Position numbers and translations under genes: made by a program. Shown here in pieces: positions 34,521-48,889 of a DNA stretch of 64,000 nucleotides; position 1 is the stretch's first letter, and every line of letters starts with the position of its first letter. This stretch comes from Trematomus loennbergii (taxonomy: Eukaryota; Chordata; Actinopteri; Perciformes; Nototheniidae). Location of the stretch: the NCBI GenBank assembly GCA_012861695.1, contig JAAOOA010000174.1, forward strand, positions 350,001 through 414,000, in the 5' to 3' direction. The notes below the pieces were generated by a model. That model saw only the letters and a list, made by a program, of their open reading frames with translations. It was not told the DNA's origin and made no database searches.

Positions 34521-35051
34521 TAGAACCACACGAATAGTAATTCTCCCATAATAACACTAACAAATATGATCTGTTCTTATGTAACAAGACATGAAACTAT
34601 AAGTGTTAATTAAGTCTAAATAACTCAAAATTAGGTATCCATTCTTGAGACTGACAAACGTTTTTTTGGATACTCGTCATTGTCCTTTTCGTTCACAACT
34701 TCTCCACATTTGAAGTGTTTCCCGAGCCAGAGCGACCTTTCTTTCTTCCTGGCTTGCTCTATAATGATCCAATACAAATGCAATACCAACAACAACTCAA
34801 CAGCAACAACCCACACATTGTTTAGAGCGGTTATAAAGTGTAAAAAATTCGTTTCAACCTGTCACCTGTCAGAATTGAGACGAGGCAGTGCATTGAATCG
34901 CGTAATTGGACCGCGAACCAGTCAAGTGATTCATTCAGGCAATGAAGCAGTTGCTGCTTCGGACGTCATGTCACGTGATTTGAAGCAAGCTTCGAAGCAC
35001 TGCTTCTATGGAATTGTAGTCCAGGGGTTTGAAGCACGTATCGAAGCTACA

Positions 35052-35425
35052 GGCCGTTTCTCAATCGCGAGGATATTGGCTTCCAAGCCAATATTTCAAG
35101 GATGCTACGTCATCGAGTGCCGCCGAAGGACTGTTCCAATCTCCAGCATACTTGGAATTCCCGAGGCCGCGTCCTTGGTTTGGGGGAAATTTCGAGGCTG
35201 CACATGGGTAGACTTCGCGTCCTTAAAATCCCCACAATGCTTTGCGCATGGACCAATTTCCCCTCTCGGACGGGGCCTCTCATATGACGCACACCTGCAC
35301 ACTTGCTAGCCTGTTCCACTCTTCGTTTTCCGAATGCCAGGAAGTATTCTTGCCTTGCTTCTGAAGCAAGATGCTCGGCTCGGCTGTGCTACCAAGCCAG
35401 CATCCTCGCGATTGAGAAACGGCCT
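35052..35425. mobile_element. MITE with GCCGTTTCTCAATCGCGAGG termini
   Basis: The left end GCCGTTTCTCAATCGCGAGG is mirrored at 35400-35425. Interior words GACGCACACCTGCACACTTG and CAAAGCATTGTGGGGATT (on the minus strand) recur in the related inverted copy at 47302-47646. About 370 bp; open frames in it have no homology. Confidence 0.75.
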
Positions 35426-35446
35426 CAGTCTCACACTGCCATCACT

Positions 35447-35602
35447 AGTCTGGTCTCCTTTTATGACGTAGATGCTGCAGCTCTGATCTACTCCTTTACT
35501 GGCTGCTCCTTCACTAAGAAACTCTACCCATACTTCAACCCTGGTTTTTTTCATAGCAAAAACTGTGCACCTCTGATCATCTTGCCTGTCATAGTCAACT
35601 AA
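35447..35602 (+). pseudogene. TRIM fragment F, last about 50 residues of SPRY
   Basis: The frame reads [20 protein letters not shown] and continues SFTKKLYPYFNPG...APLIILPV, ending TAA at 35600-35602, then about 50 bp of the usual TRIM 3' flank. Nothing of the earlier domains precedes it; a MITE ends about 20 bp upstream. It is a displaced 3' fragment, with more substitutions than C-E (FHSKNC for the YGRKNS region). Confidence 0.88.
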
Positions 35603-35654
35603 TCACTCATCTCATTTCATGTGTTGATTTATTTTTCATTCAAGGGAACCTTTT

Positions 35655-36170
35655 TTTTGTTCATTAAAAACACAGTTGTTTGTATCTGGTCCAGCTGGCT
35701 TTGTGTTGCTTCCCTATCCCGCATTGACATACACAAAATAAAACAAACTCACAAAACAACTTCATTGTTTGTTACCATTTTTTATTGTATTTTCCTAAAG
35801 AGGGTCGTCCTCTCTTTAAAATGAACAAAACATTTAATTACTTTATTTTTAAAAGTGTTTCCAAGTGGAGACTGAACAGAAAGAACGACTGATAACAAAA
35901 ACAATAAATACTTTGTGGAGCTGAGAGAAGATTTCTGTAACTTTCTAACACTGATATTCTCATAGCAGTAATCAGTGTAAACCTGAAACATGATGTGAGC
36001 GACACACCACCCAGTCCAGTTTATCATTAACCACGGTGGAGTGGGGACGGGCGCTTTTAATTCTCTGGCAGTTATGATAAGGAAACTCTTCATACCCCAA
36101 AACAGGTCATTTAAGTAAAAAAACAAACAGACGCTACTGTCATGGTTAAAGCTGGTATAAAAAACTAATT
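35655..36170. other. Spacer without recognised features
   Basis: AT-rich sequence. An open frame of 114 codons on the minus strand (35782-36126) has no recognised domain and no flanking splice logic. Nothing is called. Confidence 0.4.
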
Positions 36171-36539
36171 CTCTAGAGCAGGGGTTCCCAACCTTTATGT
36201 GCCAAGGACCGGCAGATAAATAAAATAAAATCGCGGACCGGTTGTCAATTTGAACTGATTTTAATATTTACTCACCACCAGCAGGTAGCAACAGAGGCTA
36301 ATTGTATGTAACAGCCTGAACAAATACTAGAACAATATCATCCAAAACATATTAACAAAGTTTAAAAAAGAACGGTGTTGTTTTTGGTTTTTCGGAAAAC
36401 CAAAAAACCGACGTTATTCAGTTTTTAAACCAAAATGGGAAAACGATAAATCAACGTTTTGGTTTTGTTTGATTTACGGATAATCCAGTGAATGCTGGGA
36501 AAACGAGGAGAAGGCGCATTATGAAGGAGATGTCCGGTG

Positions 36540-36540
<1 letters not shown>

Positions 36541-36574
<34 letters not shown>
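36541..36574. repeat. TG microsatellite, left part
   Basis: 17 TG units immediately left of the nested element starting at 36575. The matching right part begins at 38680. Confidence 0.95.
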
Positions 36575-38798
<2,224 letters not shown>

Positions 38799-39418
38799 TG
38801 TGTGCCTGAGTGTGACACTGGCATTTATTTTCAGAAGATATTATGATAGTGTCGTTCGTTCCGGTGCACTCCGACAGCATTTAGCACTACATCGAGATTA
38901 AGATTAAACTAATTTATTTTGGGAACAGCTGCATATATGGAGTTAGCCATATGTGTGTAAATTACTGTTCATAAACATTTGAAAACAAATGCCGGTGTCG
39001 GACAGACACAAACACACCGAACACACAGAGCTGAGCTGAGCAGGAGCACATACACACACATCATGCACCTTGGTGACTGACTGGACATCTCTACTAGCTA
39101 CTGGATGAAATAATATGACTGGTGGCATAGGTGCGGAAATTAAACACTTTTTGAAAAAAATATTATGATAAAATATTTTTATATATTTATAATTCTGCAA
39201 ATATTACGATAAACTCACAGCTATTTCGCAGCCGGCAGTAACACCTCCGCGGCCCGGTACCGGTCCGCGGACCGGGGGTTGGGAACCCTGCTCGAGAGGA
39301 CACGTCGATGGTCAATGTGTTTTTGTGTTTTTGTTATTTAAAGAGTAACACTTTGTCAAACAAAACTAGAAATACTAAAGTACAACTACCTCAAGTACAA
39401 GTATCTCAACATTGTTAT

Positions 39419-39680
39419 TAAAGGGCCCTATTCTGCTCATTTTCAGGTTCATATCAGTATGTAGTGTCTCTACTGTGACATGTCTCCATGCTTTAATGTT
39501 CAAAAAGCTCTTTATTTTTCTCATACTGCCTGTGCTGCAGCACCTCTTTCACCCTCTGTCTGAAACCAGAGCCCAGTCTGCTCTGGTTGGTTAGCTGGCC
39601 GGCTCTGTGTGATTGGTCAAACGCTTAGAGATGTCCCGCCCCTTAGCCTTTCATGTACGTTGTGTTGGAGCGCTAGCCAA
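39419..39680. repeat. Dispersed fish repeat (AAGGGCCCTATTCTGCTCAT)
   Basis: This block (AAGGGCCCTATTCTGCTCAT, AAAGCTCTTTATTTTTCTCA, GTGTGATTGGTCAAACGCTT) matches a common teleost repeat consensus. It is cut off by the TG run at 39684. Class not assigned. Confidence 0.55.
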
Positions 39681-39683
39681 TAG

Positions 39684-39686
39684 CTG

Positions 39687-39717
<31 letters not shown>

Positions 39718-39736
39718 TGTGTGTGTGTGTGTGTGT
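39684..39736. repeat. TG microsatellite
   Basis: About 26 TG units with one GG interruption, directly left of the giant inverted repeat. Confidence 0.95.
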
Positions 39737-39737
39737 T

Positions 39738-41625
39738 TGGAGGTGTGTGTATATGGGCTCAAAACAGTCTCATAATACACACATGCACTCATAAGGATTC
39801 ACACTTGTATTTCCGGATCCACACTTGTGTTTTTCAATGCACACACAAATGTGTTCCGTTTCATATACATGTAAATAAAATCCAAATACAGAAAAAGTTT
39901 TACATATATATTTTTGATCCTCACATATTTGTTTTCCGTTTAAATCCCTGAACCTGCAAACACAAACCGCTTTCTGTGCATGGATCGCTGTGCATTCGTG
40001 TGTGGGTTTTTTGAGACTCCCCTGACGGTCACCCGATTCGTACTTGTAATTTTTTCTATCTATAGCCAATCAGATGTCTCCTCATTCTAAGCCAATCACA
40101 TGAGCGCATCCCCACGAGGGTATGATTTATTGCGTTCATGACACTTACGCATTTTGCGCTGTCCGGAGCAGGGTTTCCGCGGACAGAATTTATTTTAGCG
40201 GACAAATTTGAAACTTACCGGTCATGTTTCAATAATAATAATAATAATAATAAGAAGAAGAATTGTGTAGCAGAGTTTCCGTTAGCAGGTAATTACCGGA
40301 CTATGACCGGATATGGCTAATAACACGGGAGTAAGGATCATCTCTTTTCCTCTCTCCCTCCCTCTCTCCTGACAGCCCGTCAGTTTCTCATGCAGCTCGC
40401 TAAAACTTCACTCGCGTTTATGTCCATATCGATCAGATCCAGCTCTCCTGATCGGCCTTTATAGAGAGCACCGATCAAACTATTAAGAGTGAATATCGGC
40501 CGATAATGACCGGCGGGGCTCCCCCCGTTGACAGTTCACTGTCTAGCACTGGCTTCGTAGTGCACTGATCGATTAGGCTAAGCTAACCTGTAGCTGCTCC
40601 CTCCACACTCACAACAACTTCATACAGACATAAATAAAGCAGCTGTAATTCGCCATACAGGAAACACACATTTAAAACGGTTTTGCCTGCCGTTTTTGTG
40701 TACACAAGCATTCATTAATGGTTCGGAAAGTGGCACTGTACCTTAATAATATAAAGGCTTGTATTTGCGTGCATTTCCTGCTCGGAAAGTGGCAATGTAC
40801 TGAGAGTGGAGGTGTCCTGAGATTAGCGCCTGCAGGCAGGCTCCATGGACCTGTCAGCTCTGGACAGCGCAAAATGCGTACATGAAGCGCTACGTCATGA
40901 ACGCAAGAAATCTACCCTCGTTGGGGCGCACTCATGTGATTGGCTTAGAATTCTGCATGAGAAACTGACGGGCTGTCAGGAGAGAGGGAGGGAGAGAGGA
41001 AAAAAGAGATGATCCTTACTCCCGTGTTATTAGCCATATCCGGTCATAGTCCGGTAATTACCTGCTAACGGAAACTCTGCTACACAATTCTTCTTCTTAT
41101 TATTATTATTATTATTATTATTGAAACATGACCGGTAAGTTTCAAATTTGTCCGCTAAAATAAATTCTGTCCGCGGAAACCCTGCTCCGGACAGCGCAAA
41201 ATGCGTAAGTGTCATGAACGCAATAAATCAATAAATCATACCCTCGTGGGGATGCGCTCATGTGATTATAATTGAGGAGACATCTGATTGGCTATAGATA
41301 GAAAAATTACAAGTACGAATCGGGTGACCGTCAGGGGAGTCTCAAAAAACCCACACACGAATGCACAGCGATCCATGCACAGAAAGCGGTTTGTGTTTGT
41401 AGGTGCAGCGGTTTTAAACGGAAAACAAATAGAGAATCAAAAATACATATGTAAAACTTTTTTCTGTATTTGGATTTTATTTACATGTATGAAACGGAAC
41501 ACATTTGTGTGTGCATTGAAAAACACAAGTGTGGATCCTTTTGCGGATCATGAAATACAAGTGTGAATCCTTCTGTGTGCATGTGTGTATTAAGAGACTG
41601 TTCTGAGCCCATATGTGTAGGTGTG
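39738..41625. repeat. Giant inverted repeat (foldback element), arms about 660 bp
   Basis: Left arm 39738-40395 and right arm 40952-41625 are inverted copies with small indels. Mirrored landmarks are GGGCTCAAAACAGTCTCATA, ACACAAATGTGTTCCGTTTC, the AATAAT run (40231-40250 and 41098-41122) and CTGACAGCCCGTCAGTTTC. The loop of about 555 bp includes a fragment related to the hAT MITE at 3484. The same 60-codon open frame appears on opposite strands at 40138 and 41215, which only reflects the symmetry. Confidence 0.9.
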
Positions 41626-41914
41626 TAAGTGTGACCTAGTGTTACTATCCTTGTGGGGACCTAAATCTGTTTACACAGTCAGGTGTGGGGACTCGCCTCC
41701 CTTATGGGGACATAAGGGAGGTCCCCATAAGGGGAATCATTAATTTTAGGGTGAAGACTTGGTTCACCTTAACCTTGGTTAGGGTTAGGGTTAGGCATGT
41801 GTTGGTTATGGTTAAGGTTAGGATAAGTCTCAAGGAAATGCATATAAGTCAATGTAATGTCCCCTGAAACATGGAAACATAGTGTGTGTGTGTGTGTGTG
41901 TGTCTGTGTGTGCA

Positions 41915-41944
<30 letters not shown>
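41626..41944. repeat. Dispersed fish repeat with GTGGGGACC words, then TG microsatellite
   Basis: GTTACTATCCTTGTGGGGAC, AAGGGAGGTCCCCATAAG and a GGTTAGGGTTAGGGTTAGGC stretch belong to a common teleost repeat. The TG run is at 41881-41944. The TTAGGG units are part of the repeat and not a telomere. Confidence 0.65.
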
Positions 41945-41948
<4 letters not shown>

Positions 41949-41959
41949 CCTGAGCCAGC

Positions 41960-42889
41960 AGCTCCTAAAATATTGTTATTATAATGAAATAATAATAATT
42001 ACAAAAATGTAATTAAATATATTATTATTATAATACATAATAATAATAATTAAATAATATATTTTTTCTAATACAATAATAATAATAAAATAATTGTATT
42101 AGAATAACTTTGATCATACTAATACTAATAACACTACTGATAATAATAACTACAATAATAATAATAATCATGTTGGTACATAATCTGAATTATGGATTGT
42201 ATTTTTATGGAATTCTTGAATTTATAAGTTTCAAAGAGAAAAACTAAATATCAGTGATAACAACAACAACAACAATAATATGGTAAATAAGATACAGAGA
42301 TGTTTGCACAGAGATTTCTTCAGGTAAAATGTTTTATATATTTGAGAAACTAAGAAATATTTGTATATATTTTGCAACTTAACAATTTTCCTCTTACTAT
42401 GAAGCACACTGTAAATGATTGACAGGAGATAAGAGGAAGCGTTACACCACGATAAGGACTGTTTGTGCTCACCTTTGCCATGCCCGCCCTCTCTGTGGCT
42501 ACCTGCTGCTTTCTCCTCCAGATACAGAGACACAAAGAAATACAAATTTAAAAGATGATTCACCAAGAAATGGATTTAACAACTTCCTGTAAAACAGCAA
42601 GAGTTGTATTTTGTTCTTGGCTTCAACTGCTCCTTTAATATTTAAAGTAACCTTGATTTAAGTGGTTCAATCACTGGGAGATATCATTCTCTACCGTCTC
42701 TTGATTGTATATAGATTTCTGATTCATCCCTGACATTTAACTGACATGTGTGTCCAATAAATGTAACTGAACTCTTCTGATTTAAGTAAAACTTGATCAT
42801 AATGAAGATATGAAACGGCTTGACAAACCTGTGAAGCAGAACCTTTGCTCCCTAAATATCAGAGAAAACCTTGTTGATCAGAGGGAGGG
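41960..42889 (+). repeat. Upstream flank of TRIM unit D (duplicated upstream of E)
   Basis: Starts with an AAT-rich simple-sequence tract to about 42170, then sequence matching 55870-56120 and 56670-56880 (TATAAGTTTCAAAGAGAAAA, GATACAGAGATGTTTGCACA, CAATAAATGTAACTGAA). No gene. The promoter of copy D should lie at the right end. Confidence 0.7.
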
Positions 42890-43088
42890 AACAAACCAGC
42901 AGACAGTGAGAGGAGGAACTACACTGGAAAGAGGAGAGCTTACACGTCACACTCAGGAAACGAAAGTTAAGTTAGTCAGAGAGGCAGCCACACTGCAGTC
43001 GAGACTAGTCTGTTTCTGTCTAAAGAAAATACAAACTGAGTTCATCAGATCTTTCTCAACAACACAGCAGAGTCTCTGTCAAACACTG
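42890..43088 (+). other. 5' untranslated leader exon of TRIM copy D
   Basis: Includes GGAACAAACCAGCAGACAGT, CTCAGGAAACGAAAGTTAAG, GAGGCAGCCACACTGCAGTC and ends CAAACACTG before donor GTGAGTACAT. Intron 1 is 43089-43674, the shortest and probably ancestral form, with acceptor TGTGTGTAG. Confidence 0.6.
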
Positions 43089-43674
43089 GTGAGTACATCT
43101 GATTATATTTACACTTTCAACAAGCAGGATTAACACAAAACTTCAGCTCTACTCAGACGAAAACTCCACCCTTTATGTCAAACTTGTTTTTCTCTAACAA
43201 CATAACCATATGATATGATGTAGAGTCCACTTTAAACAGCTCTTTGTACTGTAGTAACTTTTAACTGAATCTCTGTGGTGAGGAGTTTTGATTCACTTCT
43301 GATCTCCTGCTATTATTATGGTTTGCTGATTATTTCCTAAATGCTACTTTTACCCATTTCCTCTAGCTGTTTCAAAATAAAATCTTTCCTTCAGAGAAAC
43401 ATTTGGAGGCTTTTAATGTGAAGCAGCTAGAGGAAATGAATTGTTATGGTCACACAGTAAGCAGTGTTATTTTTCAATAAAAATGTTTTCGACAAAACCT
43501 ATATTTTCATTGCTGGTTTGCCAGAGTTAGATGCTTGACCCTGTCAGAGTTAAATGGTCACGGGGTCATGGCTTGTTACAAGTTATCAAATTTCTTTCTT
43601 TAAAACAATATATGATATGAATTGATGATTGATGTTTCAAATGTTTTCTTTTCTTTCTCATCATGTGTGTAGAT

Positions 43675-45293
43675 ATGGCTGCTGCAAGCTACCTGCCATC
43701 TGAAGATCAGTTCTCTGCTCCATCTGTCTGGATTTGTTCACTGATCCAGTCACTATACCATGTGGACACAACTTCTGTAAAGACTGCATCACTGAACACT
43801 GGGATAGAAGTGACAGGTGCCAGTGTCCCATGTGTAAAAAAGAGTTCAACACAAGACCTGAGCTGCACGTTAACACTTTCATCTCTGAGATGGTCGCTCA
43901 GTTCAGACAGTCGGCTCAACAGAAAGCAGCAGCAGCAGCAGCAGCTCAGAGCAACACGTCTTCAAACCAGAGAAGTTCCCTGTGACGTCTGCACTGAAAC
44001 CAAACTGAAGGCCCTGAAGTCCTGCCTGGTGTGTCTGACCTCCTACTGTGAGACTCACCTGGAGCCTCATCTGACAGCTTCAAGCCTGAAAAGACATCAG
44101 CTGATCGACCCTGTGGAGAACCTGGAAGACAGGATGTGTCCGAAGCACGATAAACCTCTGGAGCTGTTCTGTAAGACCGACCAGACATGTGTCTGCATGC
44201 TCTGCATGTTTCAGACCACAAGATGCATGATGTGGTTCCTCTGAAAGAAGGATATGAAAGAAAGAAGGCGAGTTGGGGAAGACAGAGGCAGAAACTCAGC
44301 AGATGATCCAAAGAGACAACTGAAGATTGAGGAGATCAAACACTCAGTGGACCTCAGTGAGAAAGAAGCAGACAGAGATAGCAGAAGGTGTTCAGGTGTT
44401 CACTGCTCTGAAAAGTCTGTTGAGAGAGGCCAGGCCAATCTCATCAACACGATCAAAGAGAAGCAGAAAACAACTGAAAAAAAGGCTGAAGCTTTAATCA
44501 AAGAGTTAGAACAGGAAATCTCTGAGCTGAAGAAGAGAAGCTCTGAGGTAGAGCAGGTCACACACTCTGAAGACCACCTGCATTTTCTACAAAGTGTCAA
44601 GTCCCTAAACATTCAACACCCACCACCTCCAAGGACTTGAGAAAATTCAGCTTCACCCCAGCGGTATATGAGGGGACGGTGGTAAAGGCTGTGGCTAAGG
44701 TGGAGGAGACGTTCAGTAAAGAGATGAAGAAGCTGCTTGAAGCTAAGCTGAAGAGGATCCAGAAATATGCTGTAAATGTGACTCTTGATCCGCGTACAGC
44801 ATATCCCATCTCATCCTGTCTGATGATAACAAAAGAGTTAAATATGGTGATGTCGAAAAGAATCTCCCAAACAACCGAGAGAGATTTTCTGATTGTTTGT
44901 GTTTTAGGAAAGCAGAGTTTCTCTTCAGGCAGATTTTACTTTGAGGTTCAAGTTAAAGGAAAGACTGATGGGATTTAGGAGTGGCCAGAGGTCGATCACA
45001 GGAAGGGAAGATCTCACTGGCCCAGATGGTTACTGGACTATATGTTGAGAAATGGAATGAGTACAAAGCTAATGTGCTCCTCAGTCCTTCTCTCTCTGAA
45101 GTCTCGGCCTCAGAAGGTGGGGGTGTTTGTGGATTATGAGGAGGGTCTGGTCTCCTTTTATGACGTAGATGCTGCAGCTCTGATCTACTCCTTACTGGCT
45201 GCTCCTTCACTGAAAATCTACCCATACTTCAGTCCTGGTCAAATATGGCCGTAAAAACTGCACCTCTGATCATCTCCTGTCAGAGTCACCTAA
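43675..45293 (+). pseudogene. TRIM copy D, disrupted
   Basis: Same architecture as C and E: MAAASYLPSEDQF, RING (CGHNFC, CPMC), a seven-Ala linker from a GCA repeat, B-boxes (CDVC, MCPKH), coiled coil, PRY and SPRY ending APLI...RVT and TAA at 45291-45293. The frame breaks at least six times: near 43711 (one T missing), at the linker, in B-box 2 (CMLCM), in the coiled coil (DRDSRRCS), before PRY (stop at 44638), and repeatedly in the SPRY (44968-45110). Every break I can classify is a deletion relative to E. Frame-shift density rises toward the 3' end. It is either a young pseudogene or a poorly polished functional copy. Confidence 0.8.
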
Positions 45294-47301
45294 TCACTCA
45301 TCTATTTCATGTGTTGATTTGTTTTCATTCAAGGAAACAAACATCGATATTTAGAGTCAAAACTGTATATTTCCATCTTATTTTCTACAAATAAGTTTAC
45401 TGTGGTGACTGATTAACATATGGTTTAGATTCTGTATACAACACATAAGTGGATCATTAATCTACTCAACAATCAAATAATGATCTCTTCAACACTTTAT
45501 CGTAACACATGTGGAGAATATCTATGAACGTTGGATAAAGCTACAGATTTATTTAACTTTAAAAAAAAAGGTTGTTTCTAATGACACCAAATTTGTCAAG
45601 CTATAGTTAGAATTGATAATAACATTAAATGTTTTATAATAATTGTTATAAAGCTTCTTAAAGAGAAAGGCTTATTACGTGCCTCTACTGTGTACTATAA
45701 AATGTGTGTAATAGTTATACTGCTAGAAAAACTAAAATGAAGCTAAATAATATGATAAATCCTCATTTGTGTTAAAATGGTTTGGTTAATAACTGTTAAC
45801 TTGTATATCTACATGCCAGGTTTTATATTGATTACTGGTAAAAGGCTTATGAATCAAAGACATCTGTAAATATGTGATTGTGAGTTAAGAAAACAGTCAA
45901 ATAAACTAGATGTTTGGTCTGAGAAAGCAGGGACTCGAGCTCTAAACACTGAACGGCCTGGTTTACACATCATTTGTATTTCATGACACATTTCCTGAGG
46001 CTAATTCACATTAAAAAAATATAAGTTGATGGCTTTTTGTGTGAAGAGCTTGTAGGATGAAATGTTGTTTCCACTATCAGTGATTGGATATTGGCTGTAG
46101 AGCAGAAAACAGTGGGGCTGATATCAGTGAGTAGCATTCACTTTTACGAGTGAAGGCAGTCACTATACACAAAAACTACTCTTTACAAGTAACTTCTACA
46201 GAGTTTAGTATTATACAAGTATTTATGCCAACAACTCATAAGGAAAAATAGGTTTGATTTAATGACATTTTTAAGGATATAACAGTTGGACTTAAGCCCT
46301 ACCATTTGCTTCCTGTAGTTTTGCCATATTTTTATAAAACTAGTTTCCCCCTTTGTGATATAAAAGCTGAATCAACATGATGTCCTACATTTGTTTGCAT
46401 TGTGTCAACATTATGTGTGTTTGTTGTGTGTGGTAGAAACAACTGGGTGAAATGTGATGAGGGTCACATGACTAACGGGGTTTGGCAAAAGCCAGAATAC
46501 ACCTCTTCCCAGGTTCTCAGTTTTAACTCATCATGCATACACGAAACCCTCCTTTTCTTATACTTTGAAAAAATGCCTTTTCAAATGATTTCCCTCCCAG
46601 CACATTTTTATAATCATTGAACTAAACAAGAACTCAATGTGAAACGGATTAAATATTTTGTCTTTCATCCAAGATAAGTACAATTTTAAATAAAAAAATA
46701 ATATACTAATTTCAAGGTCACTGGTCTTTGTTGTTTGTGTGAGTAATGTGTTCAGTGTTATTTCAGATGACAGGAAACAAGTCTTAAAAACACAATAGGA
46801 AAACTTGATGGGTTTCCGTATGTCAAGGATCAAAACCAATCTATAAATCTGGCAAGATTAAAAAATGGTAAATAGCCTTTTATTTTATTTTTTATTTCAG
46901 TGGTTCAAACTCAGTATTGTATATGTTAAGGTAAGCAGGATTACATTTATCTGATTTTAGAATCTAAACAACAATAACTGCTGCTGTTTTTTTATTGTTG
47001 CTCAAAGTGATGCATGAAAAATCTCCTCACATTTTTATAAGGCCTTTTGAGCCAGATTTAAAAATAGTCAAGAAATGGTATTGCAAAAATAGTACTGTGG
47101 TATTTAATGCAAGTTTAACAGGATAATACCATATAGACCTCAGCACTGAGTTCATTGTGTTTTTGTTGTTACTACAGTAACACACTTCCACCACTTCCTG
47201 GGTTCTGGCGCAGAGTGTCCACTGGATGGAGCACAACACAAAGGAAAGACAAGCATGGAGTCACTGTACTGTACACCAAACACTGATATATGTGGAGACA
47301 C

Positions 47302-47646
47302 AGTGGGTGTCTGCCGAGCATCTTGCTTCAGAAGCGAGGCAAGAATACTTCCTGGCATTCGGAAAACAAAGAGTGGAACAGGCTAGCAAGTGTGCAGGTG
47401 TGCGTCATATGAGAGGCCCCGCCTTACATTTTCCGTCACAGATTTGGGGAAATTGGTCCGTGCGCAAAGCATTGTGGGGATTTTAAGACCGCGGAGTCTA
47501 CTCATGTGCAGCCTCGATATTTCTCCAAACGGAGTACGCCGGGCCAAGTATGCTGGAGATTGGAACAGTACTTCGGCGGCACTCGATGACGTAGTATGCT
47601 TGAAATAGTGACTCTGGAGCAGCTTTACTCGCGATTGAGAAACACC
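47302..47646. mobile_element. MITE related to 35052-35425, inverted
   Basis: Starts GGGTGTCTGCCGAGCATC and ends GATTGAGAAACACCC, with AGT on both sides as a 3-bp duplication. The interior matches the 35.1-kb copy in reverse (GCAAGTGTGCAGGTGTGCGT, AAAGCATTGTGGGGATTTTA). It lies within the D flank at CACAGT|TTGTGACAAAC. Confidence 0.75.
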
Positions 47647-47662
47647 CAGTTTCTTACACATG

Positions 47663-48823
47663 TGTCACTACCCGATACGCATCCCTACCCGATCCGCATT
47701 GCGCATGTGCGAGATGGTCCGCCATATTGGACAACTCCATACGGCAACTCAAATAGGACATTTGACGTCTAGACGGCTGCCCGATTTGCCTCGTGCATGT
47801 GCGAGTCATAAACGTCTCAAATATCTATACAAAAATATTTTGTTATTTTATTTTATTTGAAATAAAATGAAGGACATTCACAGTTAATGTCATTAGATAT
47901 AAATTATGAATGCCATACATATTGCATACATTCACAGTCAATATTTCTTCAGTATGATAGCTGTCTAACGGCCCGTCCACACAGCAGCGTTAAAAAAATC
48001 TTGGAGGTGGGCGTATCTGAAGCTTGGGGATTTTTTGCGAGCAAGGCACCAACAACCAATCACATGAATCTCCCGCCCCCGACATACGAAGCAAAAAAGC
48101 CCGAAGTAAACTGGATATGAACTCCCCAAACAGGCGAAAACCTACCACTGTCTCTGCCACCTCCCTCCATGCCTGGCTCCTCCGGTTTATATCCCGGTAG
48201 GTAAATAGGGACTGGTCATAAAGCACCGGGTGATTCCCTACCGCTAATTTCTCCTCAATTTTTTGGAATATGAGGAAATGACCTGCGGTATGTCTCTCCC
48301 AGCATACACGCGGTTTGATTGGCTAGCACTTGAACTGTCAGATTTGCATACACGGGATTTGATTGGCTGACGCTTCCACCTCAGCCTCAAAAGTTGAACA
48401 TTGCTCAACTTTGAATCCTGAAAATCCTGAAAATCTCCGCTCGCCTGCCCACAATGCAGTTCGGCGAAAAGTGAGGCAAAGTGACGTCACCCCATTCAAA
48501 GTGAATGGGCAGAAGCGTTTCAAGATTTTTAACGCTGCTGTGTGGACGGGCCGTAACAGAAGTTAAATCCATTTCTCACTTATTCTGACAATCTACTTAA
48601 CCCAATAAAAGGACCCAATAAAAAGAGTTGTTAAATAATAGTGAAGTCACGTTGTAATAACAATAACTCATCTCTCTCGGTTTTTTTTGTTTTCTTTTTG
48701 TGCTTTGCCAAACGCCACTGTGTCAAGTGTCCTATTTGGGTTGCCGTACAGAGTTGTCCAATATGGCGGACTATCTCGCACATGCGCAATGCAGATTGGG
48801 CAGGGATGCAGATCGGGTAGTGA
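47663..48823. mobile_element. TIR element with GTCACTACCCGAT termini, carrying a nested MITE
   Basis: Left 47663-47770 and right 48715-48823 are inverted copies (GTCACTACCCGAT; CGCATTGCGCATGTGCGAGA; CCGCCATATTGGACAACTC). ATGT flanks both sides, and the E flank at 63932 shows the empty site AAACATGTACAGG. The centre is occupied by the MITE 47969-48553. No transposase. Confidence 0.82.
47969..48553. mobile_element. PIF/Harbinger-like MITE with TAA target duplication
   Basis: Ends CGGCCCGTCCACACAGCAGC and its complement, with at least 30 bp of inverted repeat (continuing GTTAAAAAAATCTT). TAA lies at 47966-47968 and 48554-48556. A 3-bp TAA duplication is typical of PIF/Harbinger. 585 bp, no coding sequence. 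Confidence 0.85.
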
Positions 48824-48889
48824 CATGTACAGGATAACCTCTCATGTTGACCACGGACAAATGGTTTTCCCAATGGTGGTCAATATCAA

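Larger units (their letters stand above)
45294..48889 (+). repeat. 3' flank of TRIM unit D, interrupted near its end
   Basis: The conserved flank runs 45294-47301, is interrupted by two elements (47302-47646 and about 47663-48823), and its last 65 bp (ATGTACAGGATAACCTCTCA, CAATGGTGGTCAAT) follow at 48824-48889. It holds the uninterrupted hAT target site at 46434-46450. Confidence 0.82.

Noticed and set aside
34680..35309. 209-codon open frame
   Set aside because: It crosses the boundary of a MITE and unrelated repeat DNA, and the MITE copy at 47.3 kb does not preserve it.
35782..36126. 114-codon open frame on the minus strand
   Set aside because: No recognisable domain, AT-rich context and no supporting splice sites or paralog.
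40138..41215. A 60-codon protein present twice in opposite orientation
   Set aside because: It follows from the giant inverted repeat; it contains a poly-Asn run from the AAT microsatellite and has no recognised domain.
41770..41805. TTAGGG repeats suggesting an interstitial telomere
   Set aside because: Only three units, embedded in a dispersed GTGGGGACC-type fish repeat.
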